A stretch of 64,000 nucleotides of DNA from UBA9926 sp038131595. Lineage in GTDB: Bacteria > Pseudomonadota > Gammaproteobacteria > Pseudomonadales > Azotimanducaceae. The notes beneath the pieces are model-generated. The model ran no database searches, was not told the origin of the DNA, and saw nothing but the letters and a program-made list of their open reading frames with translations. The position numbers were made by a program, and so were the translations under genes. How positions within the stretch are numbered: position 1 is the stretch's first letter; each line of letters opens with the position of its first letter. The stretch is taken from contig JAYPPR010000003.1 of NCBI GenBank assembly GCA_038131595.1, positions 124,001 to 188,000 on the forward strand, given 5' to 3'. Of the stretch, positions 52,541-61,699 are shown piece by piece.

Positions 52541-54088
52541 ATGAATGGAGCCGAGTCTTTAATACGGTCTTTGGTGAATGCGGGCGTAACGACTTGTTTT
52601 GCCAATCCTGGGACGTCTGAAATGCATTTGGTACAGGCGATGGATGCCGTTCCAGAGATGCGCGGCGTCCTCTGTTTGTTTGAGGGCGTTTGTACTGGAG
52701 CCGCTGACGGCTATGCTCGCATTGCTGGGAAGCCCGCAATAACGGTGCTTCATCTCGGCCCTGGTTTGGGTAACGGTATAGCGAATTTACATAACGCCCG
52801 GCGTGCCGCAACGCCGATTATCAATCTTGTTGGCAACCATGCAACGTATCATGTGCCCCACGATGCACCGTTAACATCCGACATCGAAACGCTGGCGAAA
52901 AACGTGTCGACTTGGATTAAGTCGGATTCAACCGCAGGTTCGCTTGCGGCGGATGGAATGATGGCGCTAGCCAAAACTCAGTCGCCATCGCACGGGTCCG
53001 ATGGAGCGACTGCGACGCTCATTATCCCCGCCGAAGCTTGTTGGGGGGAGGCGCCTGATATCGCAACTGTCGTCCAGCCTGAGCCCCCTGCGGTGGTCGA
53101 GGCGGAGCGCATACAATCGGTGGCTAAAGCGCTCGGGCCTGCATCCATGTTGCTATTGGATAAAGGGGCGCTAACGGTTGAATCTCGGATGCTTGCAGCG
53201 CAAGTGGCACACAAAATGGGCTGTCGGGTCAGCATGTCCACCTTCCCAGCTCGAGTAGACTCGGGGCCCGGCCATCCTGTCGTCGAGCGGCTTCCTTACT
53301 TCCCCGAGGACGTGTTGAGAGCAATGGATGGGGTCGAACATTTGGTGTTAGTGGGTGCCGAGCAACCGGTTAGTTTCTTTGCCTACCCCAATCAGGACAG
53401 TGTACTTGTGCCAGAGAACTGCACGGTCGATCGTCTTGTTAGTGCCCATGAAAATGTGAGCCAAGCGTTAAAAGATTTGTGCGATGCAGTCGATGGGACA
53501 TCAACCCAGCCCATGACCTATACCAAGGAGTCGCTCCCGGTCCTTAATGGGAAACTGTCGGTGCGCGCGGTGGCCAATGTCGTCGCACAACATATGCCCG
53601 AGAATAGTATTCTTTGTGGCGACTCTGGTGGAGGCGCTGCAGTGCTCGGGCCCGCACAAGTGTCGAAGGCGCACACATGGCTGAATCTGACTGGAGGATC
53701 TATCGGGCAAGGTGGGCCTGCCGCTGTGGGCGCAGCCATTGCGGCACCTGATCGTCAGGTATTCGCTTTGCTCGGTGATGGCGCCTCGATGTATACAAAC
53801 CAAGCGCTTTGGACGCAGGCCCGAGAGGGGTTGAACGTCATCACGGTGATTTTTAACAATCAGATTTACGGAATTTTAGAGACCGAGTACTTGCGCCTTG
53901 GCGTGAATGCGGTGGGTGAACATGCGGCACAACTATTCAATCTCGCATCGCCAGCCATTGATTTTGTGAAGCTTGCCGAGAGTATGGGCGTTCCCGGTTC
54001 GAGGGCCGATACGGTTGAGACGTTCGAAGCGGCGCTATTAGCCGCCCTCGAGCGAGGAGGGCCGAGCCTGATCGAGGCGATGGTTTGA
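52541..54088 (+). CDS. ThDP-dependent enzyme, acetolactate synthase/benzoylformate decarboxylase-like
   Basis: 515 residues from ATG 52541 (an ATG at 52508 adds 11 residues). The N-terminal Pyr domain has TTCFANPGTSEMHLV and the conserved glutamate in LFEGVCTGAADGYAR; the C-terminal PP domain has LLGDGASMYTNQALW with the GDG...NN thiamine-diphosphate/Mg motif completed by FNNQIYGILE. It probably acts on a 2-keto acid by decarboxylation or ligation. No regulatory small subunit follows, so it is unlikely to be the biosynthetic AHAS. Confidence 0.85.
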   Translation: MNGAESLIRSLVNAGVTTCFANPGTSEMHLVQAMDAVPEMRGVLCLFEGVCTGAADGYARIAGKPAITVLHLGPGLGNGIANLHNARRAATPIINLVGNHATYHVPHDAPLTSDIETLAKNVSTWIKSDSTAGSLAADGMMALAKTQSPSHGSDGATATLIIPAEACWGEAPDIATVVQPEPPAVVEAERIQSVAKALGPASMLLLDKGALTVESRMLAAQVAHKMGCRVSMSTFPARVDSGPGHPVVERLPYFPEDVLRAMDGVEHLVLVGAEQPVSFFAYPNQDSVLVPENCTVDRLVSAHENVSQALKDLCDAVDGTSTQPMTYTKESLPVLNGKLSVRAVANVVAQHMPENSILCGDSGGGAAVLGPAQVSKAHTWLNLTGGSIGQGGPAAVGAAIAAPDRQVFALLGDGASMYTNQALWTQAREGLNVITVIFNNQIYGILETEYLRLGVNAVGEHAAQLFNLASPAIDFVKLAESMGVPGSRADTVETFEAALLAALERGGPSLIEAMV

Positions 54089-54637
54089 TTCACTATGCGG
54101 CACTCGAGCTATAGGATTCGGGACTATCATCATCGAGATCGGCTGCGCTGGCCGATCAATCCGAAGGCGATGATTCACCTTTCGGAGTAAGGACCGATAA
54201 CCAATCGCGTTTGGACCTTGCAACGGGTGCTAGATGGTGATTGATTGAGCATAAAACGTCGTTTGCTGTAGAGAATAAGCGCGGCAGCACGTGAGCTGCT
54301 TTTTGACGCTTGGAATCTGTTTTATTTTGAGCGCCTCTGATATGCTCGCGCGAGCCTGCTCGTTTAGGCTTCAACGCTTGACCTGTCCCCAGAAAGCAGC
54401 GGGAAGGCGGGGGGTAGCGGGAGGCGCGAAAGCAGTATCGGTAGTAGCAGTCTGGTCTATACGGCTCGACTAGATACGCGCCAAGGCCTGTATGCGATTA
54501 ACCGGTAGGTATTTTAAAACGCGTCCGAACGGCAGTTGTGGGCGTGATAAAAGAGAGATCCAAAGGGGCGTAGCGAGCGGTATGCGACGTTTGAGGAGGA
54601 TTTAAAGGCCATGGAGGCCAAGGACTAGAGGGGTAAG
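54089..54637. other. Intergenic region before korA
   Basis: 549 bases without a supportable gene. It holds a GATCGGC/GCCGATC hairpin soon after the ThDP gene, a G-rich stretch around 54395-54430, and AGAGGGG as the korA ribosome-binding site. Promoter elements are not obvious. Confidence 0.45.
54137..54157 (+). terminator. Hairpin after the ThDP-enzyme gene
   Basis: GATCGGC (54137-54143) and GCCGATC (54151-54157) form a perfect seven-base stem with a seven-base loop, 49 bases after the stop at 54088. No T tract, so terminator activity is uncertain. Confidence 0.35.
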
Positions 54638-56512
54638 ATGTCAGTCGTCGAGAAAGAAATAGAAGCTCCTGCATCAAGTTCATCATCCAGCGCTGTGGTC
54701 GTTCGCTTCGCGGGCGACTCCGGGGATGGGATGCAGCTCACCGGTAGTAACTTCACAGAGGCCACCGCCCTGCATGGCAATGACCTTGCCACTTTTCCTG
54801 ATTTCCCTGCAGAGATCAGAGCGCCTGCTGGGGCTACATTTGGGGTTTCAGCATTCCAAATTTACTTCGGTGCTGACGAAGTCACCACAGCTGGGGATGA
54901 CGTCGACGTCCTCGTCGCCATGAATCCAGCTGCATTGATCACCAACTTGAAAGATCTGCTGCCTGGCGGTCTGATTATCGCGGACGCCGATGCATTTACC
55001 GACAAGAATCTCGTAAGGGCAGGTTACAAAGAAAACCCGCTCGAGGATGGAAGTCTGGATGGCTATCGGTTGATCTCGATTGACATTACGAAGCAAGTGA
55101 TTGCCTCGGTTGAGCCCTACGGGCTGTCTCACAAGTTTGCGGTTCGTTGTAAGAATATGTGGACGCTCGGACTCGTCATGTGGCTATTTGATAGAGACCG
55201 AACGATCACCATTGATAACTTAAAGGCCAAATTTAAGTCGCGGCCAGAAATCGCGGATGCTAACGTCGCTGCGCTGAATGCAGGGCACAGCTACGGTGAA
55301 ACGGCTGAACTGCCGACCGGAGTTGAGGTTTACCGCATTCCCCGTGCTGAGGTTGAGCCTGGGCTCTACCGAAACACGACCGGAACCGAGGCCTTGGCGT
55401 TTGGACTAATCGCGGGTGGCCTTCTGGCAGAAGTGCCTTTGACATTCGCGTCCTACCCGATCACGCCTGCATCATCACTGCTTCATTCGCTGGCGCAGTA
55501 CAAGGAATTTGATGTCGTGACTTTCCAAGCCGAAGACGAAATAGCAGCGGTTTGCGCAGCCATTGGCGCCTCGTTTGGTGGCACGCTTGGGGTGACATCA
55601 AGCTCGGGGCCAGGTATTGCGCTGAAAGGAGAGGCGATCGCACTCGCTTGCGCAACTGAACTGCCACTCATTGTGGTTAACACTCAGCGGGGCGGCCCTT
55701 CAACTGGAATGCCAACGAAAACCGAACAATCTGATTTGAATCAGGCGCTCTTCGGTAGGCACGCTGATACGCCGATGCCTGTGATTTCTACCGCAACGCC
55801 AGGGGATTGTTTTGAGGTCGCCATCGAGGCGGTCAGGTTAGCGACGAAGTTTTCAACACCGGTCATGCTGCTCAGCGATGGTTACCTCGCAAATGCCGCT
55901 GAGCCTTGGAAAGTGCCTGACCTAGAGCAATTTGAGAAGTTCCCCGTGAAGTTTGAGACGAACCCTGATGGGTTTGAACCCGCCAATCGGGATCCAGAGA
56001 CCTTAGCCCGTGTGTGGGCAAAGCCAGGCACGAAAGGGCTCGAGCACCGCATCGGCGGTATCGAGCGAGATTTTGTGACCGGTGACATCTCCTACGATCC
56101 GGACAACCACCAGAAGATGACCGATGTTCGTAAGGCGAAGGTTGAAGGCATTAGCCAGCACATTCCTAAGCAATCTGTGTCGCAGGGAAATGAATCAGGA
56201 AAGCTTGCGGTCGTCGGTTGGGGTTCGACCTATGGCGCTATTCGGCAAGCAGTCAAACGTTGTCGAGCAGAAGGGTATGACGTGAGCCATATTCACATTC
56301 GCTATCTCAACCCCATGCCCAGCAACTTGGAATCACTGCTCAAAGGGTTCGATCAAATCCTGGTCCCTGAGATGAATACAGGCCAACTGGTGGACGTCCT
56401 GCGAGCCAAGTTCCTGGTAGACGCAAAAGGTCTAAACAAAGTGTCAGGACAGCCCTTCAAGATCCGCGAAATCACGGACGGTATAAAAGCGCTGATGGGA
56501 GAGCAAGCATGA
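54638..56512 (+). CDS. korA: 2-oxoacid:ferredoxin oxidoreductase, fused gamma-alpha subunit (KorA)
   Basis: 624 residues. The N-terminal ~200 are the gamma domain (VVRFAGDSGDGMQLTGSNF, FGADEVTTAGDDVDVLVAMN), followed by the alpha domain with SYPITPASSLLHSL, TFQAEDEIAAVCAAIGAS and SSSGPGIALKGEAIALA. This two-subunit arrangement is that of 2-oxoglutarate:ferredoxin oxidoreductase (KorAB). It converts 2-oxoglutarate and CoA to succinyl-CoA with ferredoxin reduction. AGAGGGG precedes the ATG; the stop overlaps korB in ATGA. Confidence 0.9.
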   Translation: MSVVEKEIEAPASSSSSSAVVVRFAGDSGDGMQLTGSNFTEATALHGNDLATFPDFPAEIRAPAGATFGVSAFQIYFGADEVTTAGDDVDVLVAMNPAALITNLKDLLPGGLIIADADAFTDKNLVRAGYKENPLEDGSLDGYRLISIDITKQVIASVEPYGLSHKFAVRCKNMWTLGLVMWLFDRDRTITIDNLKAKFKSRPEIADANVAALNAGHSYGETAELPTGVEVYRIPRAEVEPGLYRNTTGTEALAFGLIAGGLLAEVPLTFASYPITPASSLLHSLAQYKEFDVVTFQAEDEIAAVCAAIGASFGGTLGVTSSSGPGIALKGEAIALACATELPLIVVNTQRGGPSTGMPTKTEQSDLNQALFGRHADTPMPVISTATPGDCFEVAIEAVRLATKFSTPVMLLSDGYLANAAEPWKVPDLEQFEKFPVKFETNPDGFEPANRDPETLARVWAKPGTKGLEHRIGGIERDFVTGDISYDPDNHQKMTDVRKAKVEGISQHIPKQSVSQGNESGKLAVVGWGSTYGAIRQAVKRCRAEGYDVSHIHIRYLNPMPSNLESLLKGFDQILVPEMNTGQLVDVLRAKFLVDAKGLNKVSGQPFKIREITDGIKALMGEQA

Positions 56513-57525
56513 ACGCGCCAGAAAAACTAACGATTAAGGACTTCAGCACGGACCAAGAGGTACGTTGGTGCCCAGGATGTGGTGATTACGCAATTCTGAA
56601 AACCGTTCAGAAGTTAATGCCTGAGCTTGATCAACCGAAAGAAAACACGGTGTTCGTATCGGGAATTGGATGCTCATCACGCTTCCCGTATTACATGGAA
56701 ACCTATGGCTTTCACACTATTCACGGACGCGCACCAAGTATTGCGACAGGCGTGAAGCTCTCCAACCCCGACCTAGACGTTTGGGTTATAACTGGCGATG
56801 GTGACGCGCTTAGTATTGGTGGCAATCACACGATGCATGCCCTGCGCCGCAACGTCGATTTGCAGATCCTGTTGTTTAACAACCAGATCTATGGGCTGAC
56901 AAAAGGGCAGTACTCGCCGACCTCAAAGGTTGGAACCAAGTCACCCTCTACGCCAGATGGCTCGGTCGATATGCCGCTCAATCCGTGTAGTTTCGCCCTC
57001 GGTGCGGGCGCACGATTCGTGGCGAGAAGTATTGACACTGAAGCAAAGCATCTAACGACCGTACTAAAACGGGCACACGCGCACGAAGGGGCCTCATTTG
57101 TTGAGATCTACCAGAATTGCCCGGTATATAACGATGGCATTTTTGAGCTCATCAAGGAAAAGAAAACGGCAGGTGAGACGCGACTGGTACTAGAGCATGG
57201 GCAGCCAATGATATTTGGCACAGAGCGTGACAAAGGGATCAAACTTAACGCGTCTACCTTGGCGCTAGAAGTGGTAACCCTTGGAGAAGATGGTGTCACG
57301 GAAGAGGACTTGGTTGTTCATGATGAGACCAATCGCATGCTGGCTCAGCTATTAACCCAGTTGCGTGCACCAGAGTTCCCCGAGCCCGTTGGCGTCATTT
57401 ACTGCAACCCAGAAACTGCTTACGAAGACTCAGTTTATGAGCAGATCAAGACGGTGCGTGAAAAGAAGGGCCTTGCGGATTTCACGAACGCCTTAAAATC
57501 CGGCCATACCTGGACGGTCAGCTAA
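56509..57525 (+). CDS. korB: 2-oxoacid:ferredoxin oxidoreductase, beta subunit (KorB)
   Basis: 338 residues. Cluster cysteines are in VRWCPGCGDYAIL and SGIGCSSRFPYY; ThDP binding is in VITGDGDALSIGGNH, ending LLFNNQIYGLTKGQYSPTS. A C-terminal cysteine in IYQNCPVYND completes the 4Fe-4S set. It partners KorA, whose gene overlaps it. Ferredoxin is not adjacent. Whether the enzyme supplements or replaces the 2-oxoglutarate dehydrogenase complex cannot be told here. Confidence 0.92.
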   Translation: MNAPEKLTIKDFSTDQEVRWCPGCGDYAILKTVQKLMPELDQPKENTVFVSGIGCSSRFPYYMETYGFHTIHGRAPSIATGVKLSNPDLDVWVITGDGDALSIGGNHTMHALRRNVDLQILLFNNQIYGLTKGQYSPTSKVGTKSPSTPDGSVDMPLNPCSFALGAGARFVARSIDTEAKHLTTVLKRAHAHEGASFVEIYQNCPVYNDGIFELIKEKKTAGETRLVLEHGQPMIFGTERDKGIKLNASTLALEVVTLGEDGVTEEDLVVHDETNRMLAQLLTQLRAPEFPEPVGVIYCNPETAYEDSVYEQIKTVREKKGLADFTNALKSGHTWTVS

Positions 57526-57565
57526 TCGAGCGATACTGCCAGCGCTCTTTTGCGGCGCTGCGCGC

Positions 57566-57597
57566 AAAAACCCCAAGCTTAGCTTGGGGTTTTTTTT
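57566..57597 (+). terminator. Strong rho-independent terminator after korB
   Basis: ACCCCAAGC (57570-57578) and GCTTGGGGT (57582-57590) form a nine-base stem with a TTA loop, followed by seven more T residues and preceded by A residues, so it could work in both directions. It lies 45 bases after the korB stop. Confidence 0.9.
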
Positions 57598-57644
57598 GTC
57601 TGCCGGTGGAGTGATCCTGTGATATATAGGACTCATCACCTACT

Positions 57645-58748
57645 GTGAGCGAACATGAGAGTGACCGTGTTATGACCGATTTCAAACCTGAAGATAATGT
57701 CGGAACGATTCCCGTTCAGGAAAAGCACCAATTTGACACATCGCGACTTGCGGAGTTCTTAGGCGATTCAATACCGGACTTTGCAGGTGACCTCTCCGTT
57801 GAGGAGTTTGCTGGAGGGCAGAGTAACCCGACCTACTTGTTAACTAGTGGTCAACAGAAATATGTGCTCCGCCGGAAGCCGCCCGGTGAGTTGTTGAAAT
57901 CCGCGCATGCAGTCGACCGAGAGTATCGTGTGCTCACGGCGCTGGCGGATACAGATGTCCCTACTGCGAAAACGTACGCGCTGTGCACTGACGACTCAGT
58001 CATTGGCAGTTGGTTTTATGTGATGGAATATCTGGAGGGTCGAGTGATTTGGGATTCGACCCACGGCCCTTACTCGCCGACTGAGCGGGGTGCTTTTTGG
58101 GATGCGGCCAATAAAGCGGTTGCGAGTCTTCATCAGGTCGATTTTAAGTCCGTTGGATTAGAGGGATTCGGGAAAGAAAGTGACTACATCGCGAGGCAGC
58201 TCAGTCGATGGGGCGGCCAATACGAATACACGAAAACGGTCGATAACCCCTTTATGGATCAATTGCTGGAATATTTGCCTGCCAATATTCCAGCCACCGA
58301 TGACTGCTCGGTTGTTCATGGCGACTTACAGATTGCCAACATGATGATGCACGCCTCCGAAGCAGAGGTTATTGGAATTCTGGATTGGGAACTTTCAACG
58401 TTGGGCTGTCCTCTGGCTGACTTTGCTTACCTGTGCAGACCCTATCGTGATGCGCTCAGAGGAATTGATCTTGCGCCGCTGGGTATTCCTTCAGAGGAGG
58501 CGTTTGTTGAGGCGTATTGTGAGCGAACAGGGCGCTCTGCTATTCCCAACTGGGACTACTACCTTGCCTTTAATATGTTCAAGATGGCGGCCATCCTGCA
58601 AGGGATCGCTCGGCGGGTACTAGACGGCACGGCCGCGAGTAATCACGCTGAGGAAGCAGGCGCTGGTGCCTTCAATATGGCTAAGTTAGCTTGGGCACAG
58701 ATCGACAAAAGCGTTGATTTATCGGACCTTGATGCGCTGAGAGGCTAG
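57645..58748 (+). CDS. APH-family phosphotransferase (ACAD10/11 kinase-like)
   Basis: 367 residues from GTG 57645; ATG 57672 is an alternative. Kinase-like motifs: FAGGQSNPTYLL (nucleotide loop), KYVLRRKPPGELLKSAH (Lys), VVHGDLQIANMMM (catalytic loop, His-Gly-Asp) and GILDWELSTLGCPLADFAYL (metal-binding Asp). This subgroup is related to the kinase domain of ACAD10/11, which phosphorylates 4-hydroxyacyl-CoAs before their dehydration. A role in hydroxy-fatty-acid degradation with the P450 and acyl-CoA dehydrogenases of the region is plausible but inferred. Confidence 0.83.
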   Translation: MSEHESDRVMTDFKPEDNVGTIPVQEKHQFDTSRLAEFLGDSIPDFAGDLSVEEFAGGQSNPTYLLTSGQQKYVLRRKPPGELLKSAHAVDREYRVLTALADTDVPTAKTYALCTDDSVIGSWFYVMEYLEGRVIWDSTHGPYSPTERGAFWDAANKAVASLHQVDFKSVGLEGFGKESDYIARQLSRWGGQYEYTKTVDNPFMDQLLEYLPANIPATDDCSVVHGDLQIANMMMHASEAEVIGILDWELSTLGCPLADFAYLCRPYRDALRGIDLAPLGIPSEEAFVEAYCERTGRSAIPNWDYYLAFNMFKMAAILQGIARRVLDGTAASNHAEEAGAGAFNMAKLAWAQIDKSVDLSDLDALRG

Positions 58749-58875
58749 ACGGTTCTGGTTCGAACCGGTGTGGCCAAAGGTGATCATAATCAAGGGCAGA
58801 ACAGGCCGGTTCTTCTGCGCGAGCGCGTCTAAATCGATATAGTTTTAGGGTGAACGGAATCCCGGATGCTGTGGC

Positions 58876-59733
58876 CTATTCAATACCGGCCAGGAATCGA
58901 TTGATGGCCTTTCGCAAGCGCGCGGGTTGTTCCTCCCATATGACGTGGCTTGCGCCTCTTATCATCTCAAACTGACCGTTATGCAGTCGTTTGGCGTATC
59001 GCTGCCCTGTGGCCGGGGTGGCCTCATCGTGCTCACCGCAAACAATTAGGGTGGGAATCTTGACGTTCTTTAGGTGTGGCGTCCGGTCATGATCTTTCAG
59101 TGTACCCGTCGCCACAAATTCACTTGGGCCCCACATGTGCTCGTAGATGGCGGCACCTCTTGGGTTATCTCGCGAGAACATGGCGTCAAGTTTCTTGTCA
59201 TTTCTCAGCACGTGTTTACGGTAGTAGCGGCGCATCACCGCTTGATAAACCGATGCGTCTGTCGCACCAATGTCATGGCAATAGCGAATGACCTTTTGGT
59301 CTTCCTTGCTCATCGCTCTGATTAGTTGCTTTGCGTCGCGTTGCCAATCGATCGCTGAGAGCATTGGAGATTGGAGCACTAAGCTTTGTAGACCCGATTC
59401 CGGGTGCCTCAGGCCATATTCCAGCGCGAGGGTTGCGCCCCACGAGCCTCCCATGAGATGAAAGCGGTCGAGGCCCCACGTGGCGATCAATGTGTGTAGT
59501 TCCTTAACAAAGGTGGCAACGGTTCTGCGCCGTTTTGGTAGATCGCCACTTTTTCCAGATCCCATTTGTGTGTACGCATACACCTGTCGACCCTCGGCGA
59601 GGTCGAAGAGACGACTTTTTGGGTTGTGAGTACCCCCAGGGCCGCCATGTAACCAAACAATGGGTGGCTTTTCGGAACGAGCACCTCGAACGGTGTAGTG
59701 CGTCTTTCCTAAGGCATGTTCAATGAATGCCAC
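58876..59733 (-). CDS. Proline iminopeptidase-type alpha/beta hydrolase
   Basis: 285 residues. The S33 signature includes VWLHGGPGGTHNP, the nucleophile elbow LMGGSWGATLALEYG (Ser in G-S-W-G), VCGEHDEATP (acid) and GASHVIWEEQP (His). The family removes N-terminal proline or cleaves related amides. Its start is three bases from the stop of the M20 amidohydrolase upstream, so the two are co-transcribed and may act in turn on a peptide or amino-acid conjugate. Confidence 0.83.
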   Translation of the reverse strand: MAFIEHALGKTHYTVRGARSEKPPIVWLHGGPGGTHNPKSRLFDLAEGRQVYAYTQMGSGKSGDLPKRRRTVATFVKELHTLIATWGLDRFHLMGGSWGATLALEYGLRHPESGLQSLVLQSPMLSAIDWQRDAKQLIRAMSKEDQKVIRYCHDIGATDASVYQAVMRRYYRKHVLRNDKKLDAMFSRDNPRGAAIYEHMWGPSEFVATGTLKDHDRTPHLKNVKIPTLIVCGEHDEATPATGQRYAKRLHNGQFEMIRGASHVIWEEQPARLRKAINRFLAGIE

Positions 59734-59736
59734 GAC

Positions 59737-60909
59737 TTAAGCGCCCGTTGGAAGCAGTGTTTGCGAGAGGTGTGCCCAGTAGCTTGCCCCAATGGGAAGG
59801 ACATCGTCGTTAAAATCGTACCCCGGGTTATGGATCATGCAGGAGCCTTCGCCGCGACCATTGCCGATCCAAATATAGCTGCCTGGTTTCTGCTGAAGCA
59901 TGTAGGCAAAGTCCTCTGATCCCATTGACGGAGTGGGGTTGGTATTCACGTTCGATCTGCCCACTGTTAGCGCCGCAGCCTCGATGGCGTCCTCAGTCTC
60001 TTTTATTGCATTGACCGTGGGTGGGTAGCGCCTTTCGTAGTGAACATTAGCAAGGGCTCCAAATGAGGCAGCAATCTGAGACGAAAGTTGTTCTATTCCC
60101 TCCTCGAGCTGCTGCTGGATTTTGGTCGAAAAACATCGAGTACAGCCTCTTATGACCGCTTGATCGGGAATGACGTTGTAAGCTTCTCCGGCATGGATCT
60201 GGGTGATGCTCAGCACACTGGGTTCAAGCGGATTAATTTGCCGTGACACCATCGTCTGCAACGCATTAACGATTTGGCTAGCGACAATAATTGGGTCCAC
60301 GGTTTGCTGTGGGATAGCTGCATGTCCCCCTCGACCAACGACCTCTATCTCAAAAATATCGAAAGCAGCCATAATGGGACCATCTTTGATGGCAAACGCT
60401 CCAACCTCGATGCCAGGGATATTGTGCATGCCGTAGACACTTTCGCAGGGGAACTGGTCAAACAGCCCGGCTTCAACCATTGCGCGCGCGCCGCCCTCGT
60501 TCTCTTCTGCTGGCTGAAAAATGAAATGAATGGTTCCGGAGAACTGCCCATGGTTCGCTAGATACTCGGCAGCACCGAGAAGCATAATGGTGTGGCCATC
60601 ATGTCCGCAGGCGTGCATGACACCGGGTGTTGTTGATACATGGTCAAAGTCGTTGGCCTCGACAATGGGCAAGGCATCGAGGTCAGCGCGAAGCCCGATA
60701 GCCCGGTTGCCTCCGCCGCGGCTCAGCGTACCAACCACGCCCGTCCCAGCGATGCCAGTAGTTACCTGAAGGCCAAATTTACGGAGCTGATCTGCAACGA
60801 AAGCCGATGTTCGGTGCTCCTCAAACGCCAATTCAGGGTGCCTGTGGAGGTCGCGACGCCACTCCGTGAGTTTCGAGTGCGCCTCGGCAATTTCTGGCAT
60901 CACGTTCAT
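59737..60909 (-). CDS. M20-family amidohydrolase (hippurate/IAA-amino acid hydrolase-like)
   Basis: 390 residues. Opening WRRDLHRHPELAFEEHRTSAF, metal block VMHACGHDGHTIML, FIFQPAEENEGGARAMVEAG and a C-terminal GSEDFAYMLQ are diagnostic of subfamily M20D. It hydrolyses N-acyl or aryl amino acids. No signal peptide. Operonic with the proline iminopeptidase-like gene. Confidence 0.9.
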   Translation of the reverse strand: MNVMPEIAEAHSKLTEWRRDLHRHPELAFEEHRTSAFVADQLRKFGLQVTTGIAGTGVVGTLSRGGGNRAIGLRADLDALPIVEANDFDHVSTTPGVMHACGHDGHTIMLLGAAEYLANHGQFSGTIHFIFQPAEENEGGARAMVEAGLFDQFPCESVYGMHNIPGIEVGAFAIKDGPIMAAFDIFEIEVVGRGGHAAIPQQTVDPIIVASQIVNALQTMVSRQINPLEPSVLSITQIHAGEAYNVIPDQAVIRGCTRCFSTKIQQQLEEGIEQLSSQIAASFGALANVHYERRYPPTVNAIKETEDAIEAAALTVGRSNVNTNPTPSMGSEDFAYMLQQKPGSYIWIGNGRGEGSCMIHNPGYDFNDDVLPIGASYWAHLSQTLLPTGA

Positions 60910-60945
60910 TGATTTAGTCTCCTGTTGCTGACGTCATCCTACCAT

Positions 60946-61518
60946 CTAGTGGGGATCGGGTAACTCGATCTTAAGCGCCGCTGCTCGGCGCACGAACCGT
61001 GGCGAATGGGCGAGGGCTGCAACCAACGCTTTCCACGGCTCATCGCCTGACGACATGATCTGACACTCGCGATAGAGCTGTAATATATAGTCCATATTGC
61101 TCCCGCTTGGTCCTGCGGCTAGAAGGATGGTCTGAACCAGTTGGTCGATGCTCGGTTCGCCCAGATCCCAAGGGTTACCGGGTAACGCGATATACGTCAC
61201 TGCCTCAAAGATCGCCTCACCCACTTCTACAGAAATGGGAATAAGGGAGTATCCGTTTTGCTCGCGGACATCAAGTTTTTCGAACACTCGATCCTGATCC
61301 GAGGGGGCTATCTCAAATAGTTTGCCTACGACGAAACGCTGAGGTGAGGTCCGAAGGCTTGCAACCGCTCCGGGGCGATGTACCGTTCCTCGGTGATCGG
61401 TAGATGCTTGATTGATAACCCTTGAATAACCACGAAGGGTTCCGATCATCGTTCTAATAGGAACAAAATCCTGCCGCCAAAGGATGGAGCCGTAGCCGAA
61501 TAAGTAAGAGGTCGTCAC
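60946..61518 (-). CDS. Gamma-glutamylcyclotransferase, ChaC-like
   Basis: 190 residues. The substrate-binding YGSxxW motif appears at the N-terminus as LFGYGSILWRQ; VVGKLFEIAPSDQDRVFEKLDVREQNGY contains the acidic catalytic region (shortened here to DVREQNGY). ChaC enzymes degrade glutathione to 5-oxoproline and Cys-Gly. It lies 36 bases upstream of the amidohydrolase, a possible third member of a peptide-turnover operon. Confidence 0.8.
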   Translation of the reverse strand: MTTSYLFGYGSILWRQDFVPIRTMIGTLRGYSRVINQASTDHRGTVHRPGAVASLRTSPQRFVVGKLFEIAPSDQDRVFEKLDVREQNGYSLIPISVEVGEAIFEAVTYIALPGNPWDLGEPSIDQLVQTILLAAGPSGSNMDYILQLYRECQIMSSGDEPWKALVAALAHSPRFVRRAAALKIELPDPH

Positions 61519-61699
61519 ATCGGCAGACTATCAGGTTTGTAGCCAGCGCGTGACCAGAAGGTGGTCAGTTGCGCTCGCTTGTCGTCACATCTGTTCGAAG
61601 CACGTTTCTCAAGCAGGATGAGTACAATAGTCGAGATGCCCAGCAGCCAGACACTCGGTTTTGATTGTGCGAGAGGCATTCGGAAAAAAAGAGATCAAT

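Noticed and set aside
52541..54088. Biosynthetic acetolactate synthase (ilvB/ilvG)
   Set aside because: No small subunit gene follows and the neighbours are not branched-chain amino acid genes, so only the broader ThDP family is claimed.
54291..54473. Short plus-strand frame before korA
   Set aside because: Low-complexity, Arg/Ala-rich, no ribosome-binding site and no recognisable motif.
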